64,000 bases of DNA from Microbotryomycetes sp. JL201 (taxonomy: Eukaryota > Basidiomycota > Microbotryomycetes): positions 124,001 through 188,000 of the forward strand of contig JAQYUZ010000008.1 of the NCBI GenBank assembly GCA_033819885.1, given 5' to 3'. Below, in pieces: positions 25,914 to 38,300 of this stretch (position 1 is its first letter; every line of letters starts with the position of its first letter). The position numbers and the translations under genes were made by a program. The notes below the pieces were generated by a model. The model was not told the origin of the DNA. It was given only the letters and a program-made list of their open reading frames with translations, and searched no databases.

Positions 25914-27231
25914 ATGCCTCACGGCCCAAAGTCTGACTTGAACAAAGCCGGCGTCGAGCAGGGCGACTTTCCCGTGCTGTGCGAGACGTGTCTCGGTCCG
26001 AATCCGTCAGTTGCAACTCCTCATGAATATCTTGTAAAGTCCTGCTACTGACGCTGCGTGGCTCCATGTTTCATTCTGCGTCCGCCGTGTGTTCATCTGT
26101 GCAGCTACGTGCGCATGTCCAAGCAGCCGTTGGGCGCAGAATGCAAGATCTGTACGCGACCTTTCACAACATTCAGGTGGAATCCAGGACAGGGCAGGCA
26201 TGTCTTGAGCGCCTCGTGTTTGTGCACGCCGGCGGCGCTGACCATCTCATGTCCCTTTTCCTGCTGATCTTTTGACAGATTCAAGAAGACTGAAATCTGT
26301 CAAACATGCGCGAGGTCCAAAAATTGCTGCCAGACATGCCTGCTCGACCTGCAGTTTGGCTTGCCGACTCAAGTGCGCGACGCTGCCCTTGGCCAACGTA
26401 ATCAGGCACCGACTTCAAACATCAACCGAGAATATTATGCTCAGAACGTTGAGGCCAACTTGGAAGACGCGGCAACGGGTGCAGTCAACTTTGGCAAGGC
26501 AGACAGCGCGGCAAAGGACCTACTGAAACGATTGGCGAGGACCGATCCGGGCTACAAGCGCAACAGGCCGCGCTTGTGCACGTTTTATGCCAAAGGAGCT
26601 TGCAATAGAGGCGACGAGTGTCCATACAGGCACGAGTTGCCCGTGGAGAACGAACTGGCGCACCAAAACATTAGAGATCGATGTGAGTCTCGCCTCTCGC
26701 CACCAACGCGAGTGATTTGGCTGACCCTCGTGGTGCGATCACGAACAGACTACGGCACGGACGATCCGGTTGCGCGCAAGATTATGAACAAGCACGCCAG
26801 CGACAGCGGTCTTACGCCACCACTTGACCAGTCAATCGCGAGTACAAAGTCTGGACCGGAACACGTTCAAGTTTTGTATTGACCGTCTACTTTTGTTGCT
26901 GCAGACTTCATTGTTCTTGACTGCTTTGCCGCCGACCGCCACAGAAGAGTCGATTAAAGCTTGGTTCGTAGCCAACGGCACGCCAGGACAATCCATCAAG
27001 TCTGTCGTGCTCGTTTCAACCTCAAAAGTTGCTTTCGTCAACTTTGTATCACGGACAGCGGCAGAGGACGCCGCCGGGCGGTGTAGTCTCGGCGTCAAGG
27101 TTGACGGTCAAGATGTCAAGGTTGCATGGGGAAGGTCGAGACCAAAAAAGACTGGAGCACAGAGCAGCTCCGCAGCGACAGGCGCACTGAGCTCTGTCGC
27201 GCAAAGAGAGCTAGAGACGACAGGTTCTTGA
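25914..27231 (+). CDS. SLT11: Pre-mRNA splicing factor Slt11/Ecm2 (RBM22 family)
   Basis: Component of the NineTeen-complex-related core near U6 and the 5' splice site. Exons 25914-26005, 26105-26197, 26279-26682, 26749-26837, 26905-27231; 334 aa. Order: N-terminal zinc region [39 protein letters not shown] and [14 protein letters not shown]; a CCCH finger ([19 protein letters not shown]); YYGTDDPVA; and an RRM (SLFLTALPP ... [10 protein letters not shown]). This layout is specific to RBM22/Slt11. Two of its four introns appear to use GC donors (26198, GCATGT; 26838, GCGAGT); both splice to conserved family sequence and no GT donor of the right phase is available. It is notable that a factor close to 5' splice sites carries two non-canonical ones. 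The short tail is Ser/Lys-rich. Confidence 0.95.
26198..26278 (+). other. GC-AG intron 2 of SLT11
   Basis: Donor GCATGT, acceptor TGACAG, 81 nt. Joins NPGQG-R to FKKTEIC, the conserved zinc-region sequence. The nearest GT (26201) is in the wrong phase. Confidence 0.8.
26838..26904 (+). other. GC-AG intron 4 of SLT11
   Basis: Donor GCGAGT, acceptor CTGCAG, 67 nt, phase 0. Joins PPLDQSI to [10 protein letters not shown] at the start of the RRM. The nearest GT is in the wrong phase. Confidence 0.8.
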
Positions 27232-27306
27232 GCGATAAAGCTATAAAAGCACATAGGCAGTTTTGTAACAATAGCGTCGTGTGATCATTCCTTCATTTTA
27301 TACTGT

Positions 27307-28804
27307 CTAATAACCTAGCACACTACGACGTAGACTTTTCGCACCAAGCCTCAGATCTCGAATCGTCTGTGGCGTCTCTTTCCACATCTCATCAGACTGG
27401 CCAAACTTTCCTTCGCCAATCTCTTGCAACCATTCGTCATGCTTGTCGTACTGCATAGGATGTCCGTACACCAATGACTCTCTACTCTCTTGTTCCTCAT
27501 CTGTCGATTCTTTCGCCTCGACAAGCAAGTTGACTTTTCCGGACCAAAACTTGGAAGCCGTTCTGGCTTGAATTTGAGCTAGAGGGAAAGGCAGGACGAG
27601 GTATTGTATACACATGAAAGCGCAAGTAGGATCGGGCGCGTAGAACAAGTCTCGCTTGTCGAGATTGTGGACGCGCAGACCAGTGATGGGTTTTGTTGGA
27701 GAAGGAGGGTGGACGAGCGGGGCCGAGTTCCACGGTGCGTCGCTGTCGTGGCAGAAAGGAAACGAAAACAGGTATCCCGTGCAGAAGCAGCTATTGAATT
27801 TATCGAGTTTATGGATGACGGCAAGTGTTTAGTCGGTTTGGTGTTGCGGATATGCTTATTGATGCGACTTACATTACGTCAATGTCGTCAGCAATCGTTC
27901 CATCCGCAAACGTGACGCAAGTCTCATCCACTTTTGTGATGGTAGGTTTGACGATGACTTGTTGAGCCCAGGCGGGTGCGCTTGGATCGTCGAACGCGAT
28001 GCCCATCTTGGATGGTGATCTCAGCGATTGGTACAGACGGGGCAAGACCACGGACGAATCTCGTTGCCTTTGCTCGTATATTTGCTCGGCAAGTTCGCGT
28101 GTGGCGTCATACCCGCTTGGCCCTGATCCAACGACGAGGACCGTCTTGCCTCGAAACTGTTCCGGATTCCGGTACCATCTGGCATGAGTGAGCTGCCGGG
28201 TCCAAGTATCGAGGCCTTCTATCCTCGGTACGAACGGCTGCGAGTAATGTCCATTTGCGATAACGACATAGTCGAACTGGTTTGTGGCGAAATTTGTTTG
28301 TCGGCTCACAGTCGCCGTCTCGACTGTCCACCTGCGCTGTTCGCCTTTGTCCCGAGGCAAAGTGTGTCTTAATCTCGTGACTCGTGTCCGAAGTCGGATA
28401 CGCTGTTCTACGCCTGCAGCTGTTTGATCGAGATATTCGAGCACGGATTTGGGTGACGGAAACAAGCCGATTTGTCTGTCGAACGGCTGGCCCCGATACT
28501 CCATCAGCGGTGTTGGGACATTTGTCTTGAGGGACGGGTACATTGGAGTTGGCGCGACGTGCGCATGATCGTTTTCGTCGGGATTGCGCAACCGCGCCAC
28601 TTTGAGATTGTCAAATTCGACGACGCACTCGCCCGGGTCTGTCAGGATCCATGCACCGCCCGTCCTGTCCCTCGTCTCGAACACGGTGGGGTCCAGGCCG
28701 TGTTCGATGGCCTGATGAAGCGCTGCGAGGCCAGAAGCGCCTGCGCCAATGATGGCCACTTTGCGCCGTGGGCGGGCAGAGTCGATAGATGCCGACAAGC
28801 CCAT
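27307..28804 (-). CDS. Flavin-containing monooxygenase-like protein
   Basis: Two exons, 27873-28804 and 27307-27790, 471 aa. FAD- and NADPH-dependent N- or S-oxidising enzyme by family. Seen: the FAD-binding VAIIGAGASGLAALHQAI near the N-terminus, ETRDRTGGAWI, FDYVVIANGHYSQPFVP, the NADPH-binding VLVVGSGPSGYDATRELAEQ, and after the intron FCTGY matching the FATGY motif. The substrate is unknown. An upstream in-frame ATG at 28984 would add 60 residues without family character, so I start at 28804, just before the FAD motif. The C-terminus ends with acidic and basic helices and no membrane segment. Divergent from the PhoD-like gene with about 540 bp between starts. Confidence 0.9.
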
Positions 28805-29344
28805 TGTCGACAAGAGCGTGTCGAGTCCGAGAGGGGTGTGTCGGCCGGGCAGTGGATGCGACGGTATGCAAGATAGGAGGCGGCGATCGCCGAGCAACCC
28901 AAGCCTTTTGACCGAGCGGGACTGCCTTTCGACAGTGTCGCGCGACCAGTCCAACTCGAGAGATGGATGAGCCAGGCAAGTCACTGCGTCTGCATGACTG
29001 CGTCTACATCCCTGTCACGCTGTACTGGTCATCACTGGGCGATGACGCACTTGAGACGGCGCGCGTTCAGTCAACGCTTCTCGGCACCGCTCGGCTTGTA
29101 CCATTTGCACAAGCAGCTCGACATGCTGACAGTATTCCGCTTGTGCCTGCAGGATTCCATGCGCGCCGGTCAGTCAGCGTAGTGCACCTTTCGAGAGAGC
29201 GGCAAGGCGGCGACTCGACAGCGCATGCATCATGGCCAAAGCGCCACACACACATTATGCTGAACACGCCAGACGAGCAGCTATGATGTGCACATGGCTC
29301 GTCCAAACTAGCAAGCTAACATTCATGTACCATATCCCCGTGCG
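28805..29344. promoter_or_regulatory. Divergent intergenic region, FMO-like / PhoD-like
   Basis: About 540 bp between two start codons on opposite strands. It must contain both promoters. Short frames here have no family signal; no repeat or RNA gene seen. Confidence 0.4.
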
Positions 29345-32187
29345 ATGTCTAGACGCGCCGAGCGCGAGATGCGCAAGGCTTACCGCGAAGGCAAGCTCGG
29401 CAACTTGCAGCCCTCGCCCGCGACGCAACCCCTCGAAAACTATGACGAGATGAAGAACGCGATCAACGTCCCTCAGGTCTCGGACTCGATAGGCGGCGCT
29501 TACGAAGTGCCAGGTTACAGACCGCCACCGGTCGTGCTCGATGAGCACATACCTGGACCGGGCACCTTGCCCCTCGCTGGCCCATTGCAGGAAAAGACGC
29601 AAGGCAAGAGAAAGATGTACCCGCCTTTGGCTTTCATGTACGCCACCAGGTTCGGGCCAGCTTCCACTCGCGCTGACTGTTCCTGCGCAAATCTCAGGAC
29701 GGGGCCAATGCTGAGGTATGACACCGTCATCAACAACGTATGGCATGGCTTCTTAATGGTCGTCACGGCCGACAACGGGTCGGAATACGCCCCAATCTCG
29801 CCAAACGCACTCCTCGAGTGGGACAACACCGAGAATCAGCAAGGATTCGAGCACTTTAGGCCTGAAGAAGAGAGTGACCAGTTCGTCCAACGAAGGTCTA
29901 TCCAAGGTATTAAGATCTACACGTACCACGGACTGGCAGGGCCGCAGAGCTTCTGGAGGTTCAAGCTTGAAGTGCCGCTGAAGCATTGGCCTCAGGAGAT
30001 TTTCTATTCGATCAATGTGGGTTGGCTGAAGCAATCCATGGCGTCGCACATTGAATTTGACGGCGTTGTTCTTCTTGGCAGCACGGCCGCGAAAACTCGT
30101 TCCATGTGCCAGCGATTGGCCAGAACATGCGCTGTGCGTCGAGGTCCGGCCTACAGATGCATCTGGGCTAACAATCGGCTCACATAGGGGTCGGGCACTC
30201 ATGTAACGGGTTTTCTAGTGGAGTAGATACCGCAGCTTTCAACGGGTACGAGACGTTTCAGCGACTGGGCGAGGAATCGCCACAATTGACGTGCTCGTAC
30301 GCGCAGTCCGGACCCGCTGTGGCGCGACGTCTTGCGCGAACACGACAAGAGCCCTATTCACGTTGTCATCGGAGGTGGTGACCAGGTACGGTCCTCCTTT
30401 GCGCTCACTTAAGCGAGGCCGCTGACCCGACTCGCCCTCCGCAGATCTACTGCGACCCGCTTACGAAAGAGCCAGAATTTGTGGACTGGATCAACGAGCA
30501 AAATGAAAAAGTCAAGATTGCTGCACCCATGACGGACAACATGCGACTGTCTCTCGACCGATTCTTCTTCAATCATTATTGTAAATGGTTCAGGTCGGGC
30601 GCATTCGGCGAGACGATCTCCAAGATTCCCATGCTCAATATCTGCGATGACCATGTTCGTACTTGGTATCATGGCTACGCACTCATCTTGCTGACAACTT
30701 CACGCAGGACTTGATGTGCGCACAAAATTACAGGAATGTGCTGTGATTTGACTAAAACGGATCTACCTTGCAGCGACGGATTTGGATCTTACCCAGACGA
30801 CTTGCAAAGCTCTCCGGTCTTCTCGAGCATTGGTTCTCGCGGCATTTTCTGGTACTTGTTGTTCCAGCACTTTATCGTTGACGACATGTGAGTGGCATTT
30901 CTTGTTGTCTTCATGCTTTCCTTGCTAAGACTCGGCCCGCGCAGCGACGGCACGAGCCCTGTTCCGTTCACTCATCCCGTCAAATCGTGCATCATCGGCG
31001 GAGAGGGTGCCTGGATTCCATTCCCTAGCCACTCATTCCTTAGCTATCTGGGACCCAAAGTCTTCATTTTGCTGCTCGATTGCCGCGCCGAACGCAAAAA
31101 GAATCAAATATGCACGCCGACAACGTACGATCGTGTTTTTGCGGCGATCAGGACATTGCCGAACGAGGTCGAACACCTCGTCATGTTGCTAGGTCAGTGT
31201 CTGTCACAAGTCTGCATCGAAAGTTGCTCAACTCGCGCCGCAGGTGTTCCCATCTTGTACCCACGCATGAATGCGATCGAGAACGTGCTCGAGTCCAAGT
31301 ACAATCCAATGACGTTGCTTGCCAAGGCCAAGCTTATGCCTTCAGGCGTCAACAAGTTCAACGCGTACGTACCTACTCCCAACATTTGAGAGTATTCTGC
31401 TCACGTTCTCAGATAATAGGGAAGCCGAGTTGCTGGATGACTTGAATGATCACTGGACCGCTGGACACCATAAGCAAGAGCGCAATAAATTCATCGAGGT
31501 ATTTAGTATTCCGGTCATTCCTTCGGCATAGCCAGCTGACATCATGTCTCGTGTGCCTCAGCGTTGTCAACAACTCGCCGTTGAGCGCCACTTGCGTATC
31601 ACGTATCTGTCTGGCGATGTGCATGCTTGCTGCGTGTCCAAGTCCGTTCTGCGCCCCTAATGCCTGTCCACCTCCAGCTTACAAGTAACCCGTATTTTGC
31701 AGGCTGTTCCAGAAGGATGGCCGCGTTGAGCCTGCGCGTGACCCCAAGTACATGTTGCAGATTGTTTCTTCTGCGATTGTCAATACGCCTCCGCCGCCCG
31801 CTGTCATTACAATGGTGGCAACTTTTGGCAAGAAGCGTCACAAGGTACGCCGTGATTGAGGCGAGACCTGGTTTTTTCGCTTATAATGCCGAGTTCTGTA
31901 GACGCTGCACTACGTCGAGACGGATGAAGAGCTTTTGCACTTGTTTGAGACCGATGTGCGTTCGAGGTCAATTACAGGCCTTGTTGTTTGCTAATTTCTT
32001 GTTTGCCCATGTGCAGACGGACGGATCCAAGCTCAAGAACGACACTGTTCTCGGTCGCCGCAATTACTGCATCGTCAATTACATTCCGCAGACCGGAGAG
32101 CTCGACTTTTCGCTGCAAGTTGAAACGGAGCAAGGCAAGGGCACTACGAAGGCTTATCCAGTTCGCGCGCCACCCCCTCGTTGGTGA
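29345..32187 (+). CDS. PhoD-like phosphatase-fold protein of fungi
   Basis: A large multi-exon gene (about 13-14 introns). The spliced product contains the diagnostic stretches of the fungal PhoD-like family: HSCNGFSSGVD, VVIGGGDQIYCDPL, YCKWFRSGAFGE, IPMLNICDDHD, IDGFGSYPDD, WIPFPSHSFLSYLGP, LLLDCRAERKK, PILYPRMNAIENVLESK, LLDDLNDHWTAGHHK, YLSGDVHACC and VSSAIVNTPPPPAV. The Asp/His residues in GGGDQIYCD, CDDHD and SGDVH are the likely metal ligands. Introns I could place include 30128-30186, 30247-30307, 30387-30445, 30656-30709 and 31843-31902. Molecular function of these fungal proteins is not known beyond a phosphatase fold. Exon structure in 29600-29700 is uncertain, where an optional open 60-nt intron (29638-29697) may exist. 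Confidence 0.88.
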
Positions 32188-32337
32188 AACATTCAGTGGA
32201 CTGGTGTCTTCATTCGCGCGTCGGGAATCTTGTTTCGTGTCTTGGCGCGGTTGATTAGCGCTGTTCAAAATTGGTCGTGTTTTAGGTAATTCTCAAGATT
32301 GTCTGATCAGTTGAGCCTGTATTGCCAATGTAACAAG

Positions 32338-32967
32338 TCAAGAGTCTGAGCTCTGATCGTTTTCGTCCGCTATGCGAGGTTCAATTCCGTTTTCGGCCTG
32401 TCGCGCCGCCAACTCTGACAGTCTGCTCATAAGTTGAGCGTCACGTTTTCTTTGGAAGGCCGGTGACAGATAAGCGAGCAAGTCATCGAGGGTCTCGAAC
32501 GTCTGGTTATCTTTGTCGGCGGAATGCGGTGGCAAGTTCTATGAGGACGACGAAGTTTTGAGTCAGTTATGGCATCTGAGCGAGCAAATCTGTTGAGGAC
32601 AATGTCTTCAGAATACATGTCTGAACAAAGGATCAAAGGCGTTGCTTCCCACAGGCGTGAGCTCTACGAACACAAACAGCGGTGACTCGCACCGCTCAGG
32701 CCCCACTTTGTGCGAACTCACCTCGACGTTGCTGATGCTTCTCAAGCACACTTTCCACCCTTGATCAGATACGCTAATGACTGCACTGTCTGCTTGTCTT
32801 GCGTTGTTGCCGTGTATTGCGTTGGCACCATCGAGCAATTCGACTTGGGCTCGCGCTTCGGCATCGGTAGCGCACATGCTGCGTGGCAATATTGTGTACG
32901 AAGATAGACCCCATGATGCGACTTCCTTTAGCGCTCGTTCTAGCTCGTCTGAAGAGAATGTGGGCAT
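32338..32967 (-). CDS. Small GSKIP-domain-like protein
   Basis: Exons 32722-32967, 32601-32663, 32338-32538; 169 aa. The C-terminal part (FETLDDLLAYLSPAFQRKRD then LMSRLSELAARQ) resembles the end of GSKIP/DUF727 domains, which bind GSK3 and PKA subunits in animals, and the middle (VISVSDQGWKVCL) fits the domain's beta strands. The match is from memory of the pattern and moderate. Intron 2 has a weak donor (GTCCTC). It is divergent from the glutamate kinase gene with 242 bp between starts. Alternative: an unrelated small alpha/beta protein. Confidence 0.6.
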
Positions 32968-33209
32968 TTCCAGCGAGAGTCAGAGAGGTCCAAGCGTGCG
33001 TTTCGTAGCCTAGAACAATGCACACTTGGTAGGGTCTATCGTACAAATATGTATATCCTTGAGCTGGTTCTCACACGCAGACATGATCTCGGTCTGGCCG
33101 CGTGCCGCCCAATGTAAATCGCTCACGTGACCTGGCTTCGCGGCTTGTCTTTTCGACAACTTTAACGAGCGCACAACCGGACCGTCCCCGTCAGGATATA
33201 AAGGCTAGC
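32968..33209. promoter_or_regulatory. Divergent promoter region GSKIP-like / PRO1
   Basis: 242 bp between opposite start codons. A TATAAA-like string (33197) lies only 13 bp before the PRO1 ATG, too close to place transcription start upstream of it, so it is probably not the working TATA element. Confidence 0.4.
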
Positions 33210-35098
33210 ATGGTCACGTCTGGCGCAGCTGCAGCCGAGCACAGCGCCAGCGGCAGTCATCAACAGACGGTCGTGATCAAGCTCGGTCGGTCACGGCTGG
33301 TCAAGAGTCTTGAAGCGCAAGACACTGACATTATCGACGCCCAAATTGCAGGATCTTCGTCCATCTTGCACCCGGAGCCGCCCTATGCGCCACAGATTAG
33401 CACGTTGTCGGCCTTGGTCGAGACGTGCGTCTCGCTGAGAGCGCACGGCTACCGTGTCGTCATCGTCTCGTCAGGCGCCATAGCCATGGGTCTGCACAGA
33501 ATGGACCTACCCGCCCTCGCCCCAGGCAAGAAGAGACCGATTGGAGAGAAGCAGGCGCTCGCCGCCATTGGCCAAGGACGGCTCATTGCGCTGTGGGACC
33601 AGCTATTCGGCATGCTCGGACAGCCTATTGCACAAATATTGATAACCAGGAATGATATAGCAGACGTGAGTCCTCTCGGGATCAGGCCTTGTCAAGTATT
33701 CGAGCTGACTCGACTCGCCCGAATCAGCGGTCACGATACCTCAATGCCACGACTACCCTATCGACACTGTTATCTCTGGGAGTCATTCCAATCATCAACG
33801 AGAATGACACCATCTCGGTCTCGGAAATCCTACACATTAACAAGTTTGGAGATAACGACACATTGTCGGCCATCGCCGCCGGCATGTGCGGCGCGGACTA
33901 TTTATTCCTGTTGACAGACGTCGAAGGCTTGTACGAAGACAACCCGAGAAAAGTGCCGGGTGCAAGGCTCGTGAGCAAAGTCAGAGATATCGACGAAGTT
34001 CGGCGAATGGGTCAGTGGGGTTGAACGGATGTGGCTCTTCTTATTTCAGCTGACCGCGGAACTTTGGACGCATCGGACAGTGAGCACGGCAACGCTTGGC
34101 TCATCTCTCGGTACGGGTGGTATGGAGACAAAGATTATCGCCGCAGAGTTGGCTACGGCCGTCGGTTGCGCCACCATCATAACATTGGGCTCTTCGCCGC
34201 AGCGGATTCTGCCCATCGTTCAGGCACATGCTCGAGCTGCGAACACAGCACCGTCAGCCTCGCCGCTATCCGAGACATCTACCTCACCGGTCGAATTCGC
34301 CACGCCGCAAAGCTTGGCTCTCGCGCCGGCGCATACCATGTTTCTACCAAAGTCTGCTCCACTGACATCTCGGAGGTTCTGGATCTTGCATGGTTTGACT
34401 CCAAGGGGGACAATTTACGTTGACGAAGGCGCCTACCGAGCCATCTCAAAGTCGGAGCGAGACGGGGGAGGCGGAGGTAATGGCGGCAGGTTGCTCGCTG
34501 CAGGAGTTCTCAAAGTGGAGGGAACATTTGCGGCAGGCCAAGCTGTTCGAGTTTGCGTCGTCAGAGGAAGAAAAGGACGGAAACAGTCATCAACAGACGA
34601 AGGTGGCTCGAGGTCAATGTCGTCGTCACTCGTATTCAAGAACATTACACAGGGATCCCAAAGTAGTGGCGCCGAACCTAGTCGACCGGGCAGTCCAGAC
34701 CATTTCGCCGACAGGACAGGTGCATTGCGAGACTTGACCGACAGCGTAGATTCGCTTCACTTTCAAACCGATCCGACTGCGCAATCTCCTGCAACGGGCT
34801 CTGCGGAATTGCATCACGACGAATTGCGAGTGGATATCGATCCGATCAGACAAGACGAGGAGATTTTCGAGTTTGGACGAGGATTAACGAATTACAATTC
34901 GGTCGAGATTGACAGAGTCAAAGGGTTGAGAAGGCAGGTCATCACTCGCTGGCGATGCTCGTGACATTTCTTTTCAGCAGAGACTGACGTTGGTTGTCTT
35001 TTCTGCGTACCTCCAGCTCGGACATCCAAAAAGTTTTAGGCTATTCTGAAGCCGAACACGTCGTCGAATCGGTTGTAGAGACTACACATGCGACGTGA
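33210..35098 (+). CDS. PRO1: Glutamate 5-kinase with PUA domain
   Basis: First step of proline synthesis: ATP-dependent phosphorylation of glutamate. Exons 33210-33665, 33728-34010, 34081-34933, 35017-35098. Seen: [11 protein letters not shown] (usual GTS replaced by GRS), [69 protein letters not shown] and [15 protein letters not shown]: the amino-acid-kinase domain is complete. The C-terminal PUA domain begins at [16 protein letters not shown], is interrupted by an insertion of roughly 100 Ser/Gly/Asp-rich residues, and ends [37 protein letters not shown]. The last intron (34934-35016) uses a GC donor, AG|GCAGGT; GT alternatives break the frame. The stop codon sits inside a 28-bp tandem repeat. 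There is no fused reductase, as usual in fungi. Confidence 0.94.
34934..35016 (+). other. GC-AG intron in PRO1
   Basis: Donor GCAGGT, acceptor CTCCAG, 83 nt. Splicing yields [14 protein letters not shown], the conserved end of the PUA domain. The GT four bases downstream is out of phase. Confidence 0.78.
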
Positions 35099-35155
35099 GA
35101 ACGTCTGAATCGTACATGCGACGTGAGAACGTCTGTATCGTAAATGCAACGTGAC
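35086..35155 (+). repeat. 28-bp tandem repeat spanning the PRO1 stop codon
   Basis: About 2.5 copies of a 28-bp unit: copy 1 at 35086-35113, copy 2 at 35114-35141 (one mismatch seen) and a diverged partial third copy to about 35155. The first copy encodes the last residues HAT and the stop; the others are in the 3' untranslated region. Confidence 0.85.
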
Positions 35156-35321
35156 AAAAGACTAGAGTTCTAAATCTCGACAAGCATTATTCTTGAGTGA
35201 CGATATCGTAAAGTGTCTAGTCGTGAACGAGGAAGAAAATGAGAAACAGTGTCTGGAGAAATGGCAAACAAGAGCCTGTCGTGTACGAGTAGTCGAACCG
35301 ATGCGAGCATGAGACAAGCAC

Positions 35322-38300
35322 TCAGTAACCTTGGCCCTTGGCCGGGCCGTTTGAGGGAGAGAGGTATCTTCTAGGCATTGTCGGAGAGCCGATGGGAGAG
35401 AATGGATGGAAACCGATTGATGCGTGCGCTGGTAAGGGCGACACTGATGGTCCGGTCGTGAACGGCGAAGCCGGTGGCAGTGGGGGTGAGCCAGGAACCG
35501 CCAAACCTAGGACATTCGGGTCAGAAGAGTATGGTCCGTTATAGAAGCCAGTGTTGACGCCTTGCATCGCGCTGGCATAGTACTGGTATGGCAAAGGAGC
35601 TTGCGCATAATGACCGGCGAACGGCCCAGGTTGCGTGAACGCCGTTGGAGTCGGATAGTATCCTATTGGAGCCGTCATAGGCTGTTGACGCCACTGATTG
35701 GGCTGGTGCTGTTGCTGGTGCTGTTGCTGCTGTCTTTCGAATTGGCCAATCCTGAGATTGCCAAAGCCGCCTGCTTGGCGCTGCATTATCGCGTCAGGAG
35801 ACGAAGATGGCGGAGCAACGGAGCCAGGGTTGTCCATTTCCTCCAACAATTTGCGATACGCAGGCGTGCTACCAAGCCGAGTCGTCGTGATGACAGCGCG
35901 AACACGTTGAGTAAACCTGACTCGGTCGCCTCCGTCGAGATTTGGCGACGTCAATAGCCGCAGAGCAAATGACGTGCCATTTTGTTGATCGGCTGAAAGG
36001 CTGTGTGTCAGCTGTATTTCTAGCACACAGTGAAACGTAGAGGACGCAGTGCTCACCCAAGATTTCTTCGAGAAGCTTCAGCTCTGGGTCAAGCAGCACG
36101 TCAAGTAGTTTCCGGGCCGAGTCGAGATCAACCTTTTGCGTCAACATCTTGATCACGGTACCAGCAGCGAGCTTGTGTGTGCACAAGTGAGCGAGATGAG
36201 GCGTGAATCGCGAAGTCAATAGTTTGAAGCGTCCTGGCAAGTCTGAAGTATCGAGCAACCAGGTGATGAGCAATGCACCATTGGCGTTCGTCGCCAGGGG
36301 AATCGAGTTAAGTATGATGGCAATTGCAACCCGTTTCTGTTCATGTTTCGTAAGCTTCAATTCGTACGCCAGTTCGAGGCACACTGACCAAATTCAACGT
36401 GCTGCAATTCGGACTCTCGAGGATCTGCCGCATGCTCCGTGCGCCGAACCGTCCAGATCCAATCTCCCAACATCTGTCAACCATGGCGTCAAAGATGAAG
36501 TCGGTGAAAGGCTCTTTGAAACGCAAGCAGCCCTGAACCACGTAATTGCCAACTGTCAAGGGCCGGTCAGTCACGTCATGCGGAGCATGCACTCGCAAAC
36601 TTACAGTCATTGAGCAGCAGTGGAGGAGTGAAAGGTGCGAGATTCTGTGCAATCGTGGAAAACTCCTCCGGCTCTTCGGCGCAAGCGATAATTTTTTGCG
36701 CTGCCCAGGTGCCATTTTTATGCGTGCTGAACAGTTCACAAGCATTTCAGGGGCTGCTGACTGTTACGAAGAGGCGCGATAAACGTACCCTATGGCAGCC
36801 AGATGCGGCGCGATGCGTTCTAGCAACATGAGGCGAACTCCCGGACTTGCGTTTTCGAATATCTATGCGAGCAAGATTAAACAGTTGCAATTTCGATTGC
36901 GAAGCTAGACTCACCTTTTGAATGATTGTATTGCCGATGTAGTCGGAAGAGAGACCAACGACATCAAGCTCAACCTCATGCGCGATCTTTCGAAACCGCG
37001 TCAGTCAGCCTTACGAGAAGTCGATTTCACATTGCTCGTCGAGTCTCACAGCATCGACTTCGTGCGTAGGCGGAGGAAGATCGAGTCGTTTTCTCAAATC
37101 CCTCAACCGAGGCGCGTCAGCTTGTGTGTATCGCTGAGCCAGCTTCGAATCGCTCAAGACCCCAAGCGGGATCGATGTGTAATATGTCGCTGACGGACGC
37201 TCCCCTGCTAGTGGAAAATAAGCTTGAAAACGCACAGTACTGAACGGGCGTGACTCGCCTTTGTACGCAGCCAAGTCGAGCTCAGTTTCAGTTCTGTCGC
37301 CGCCAAGCTCTCGCATAAGCAATTTCGTCTCATCAACAGGCGCAGTGGCAGTCGATAGGATCGCGCCTTCCCCTTCTGCCGCGACCACGGAGAGCATAAG
37401 GTTGCTGCGGTAGTCTTGCACCGACGTTGACTGATCGCCGTTGATATCAACCGGCTTGTTGGTGACGTCTGCCAGAGGACCTGTTCCGGCCTTTGCCGGC
37501 ACTTTGGCAAACCCAATTCGTGCTGCACCCGTCTCTGGCCCGAGGATGTCACGGCCGTTGAGCGCCTTTCTCGCTGCCACTGCATCGTCAAGGCGTTCGA
37601 AATTGATGAACTTTAGGCAGCGCAATTTCAGTATCATGCTGACGAAAATTCTTTGTTCTGAAGACTTACGCCGCAATTTTTGTGTGTCAATACGCGAGCA
37701 GACTCGATCGGGCCGAACGGAGCAAATATAGTCAGAAGCTGGGCAGGTGTTGTGCTGAGAAAAGACGAAGGATGAATCAGCATAGTGTTCGGTCAGGCGT
37801 GGTTCTTCTGCCTACGAGGGGGGAATGGATCCGATCCACAATGCTCTCGTTGGCGTCGTCATCAGGTTCGAGTCTGCCGCAAGCGGCGGTGCCACATTGT
37901 TGGCAAGCACAGGGCCAGCAGTGGTCCTCATGTGAGCTAATGTCGAGGCTGGTGCAGCCAGCGCAGCGTCTTTGCCAAATCCGATTCTGACCATGCCACT
38001 AGTTGCCGTCAAGTGGCCTGAAAGGCGATTCAGTACGTCTTCTTTAGCCTTTATGGCATCCTGCACCGAGACAAAGTTGACAAAGCCGCATTCCTATGTT
38101 CAAAACGTCAGCTGGTTCCAATCGTCACAACTGGTCATGTCATTACCTTCTCAGGAATCAGTCGCAAACTTTCAATCGCGCCATAGGGCGCAAAAATGGT
38201 TTGGAGCTCTGCCGGTGACGTGCGAGGGTCCAGATTGCCGATCCACAGGCTACGCGTTGGCTGCTGATATGGCTGAGACGCAGACGAAGGATCAGGTGGA

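Noticed and set aside
33197-33204. TATAAAGG as TATA box of PRO1
   Set aside because: Only 13 bp before the start codon, so transcription would begin inside the coding region.
36965-37045. 28-nt GTAAGG...AAAG segment in the RRM/PUF gene as an ultrashort intron
   Set aside because: A normal 60-70 nt intron from a GTGAGA donor just upstream restores the conserved PUF start in phase.
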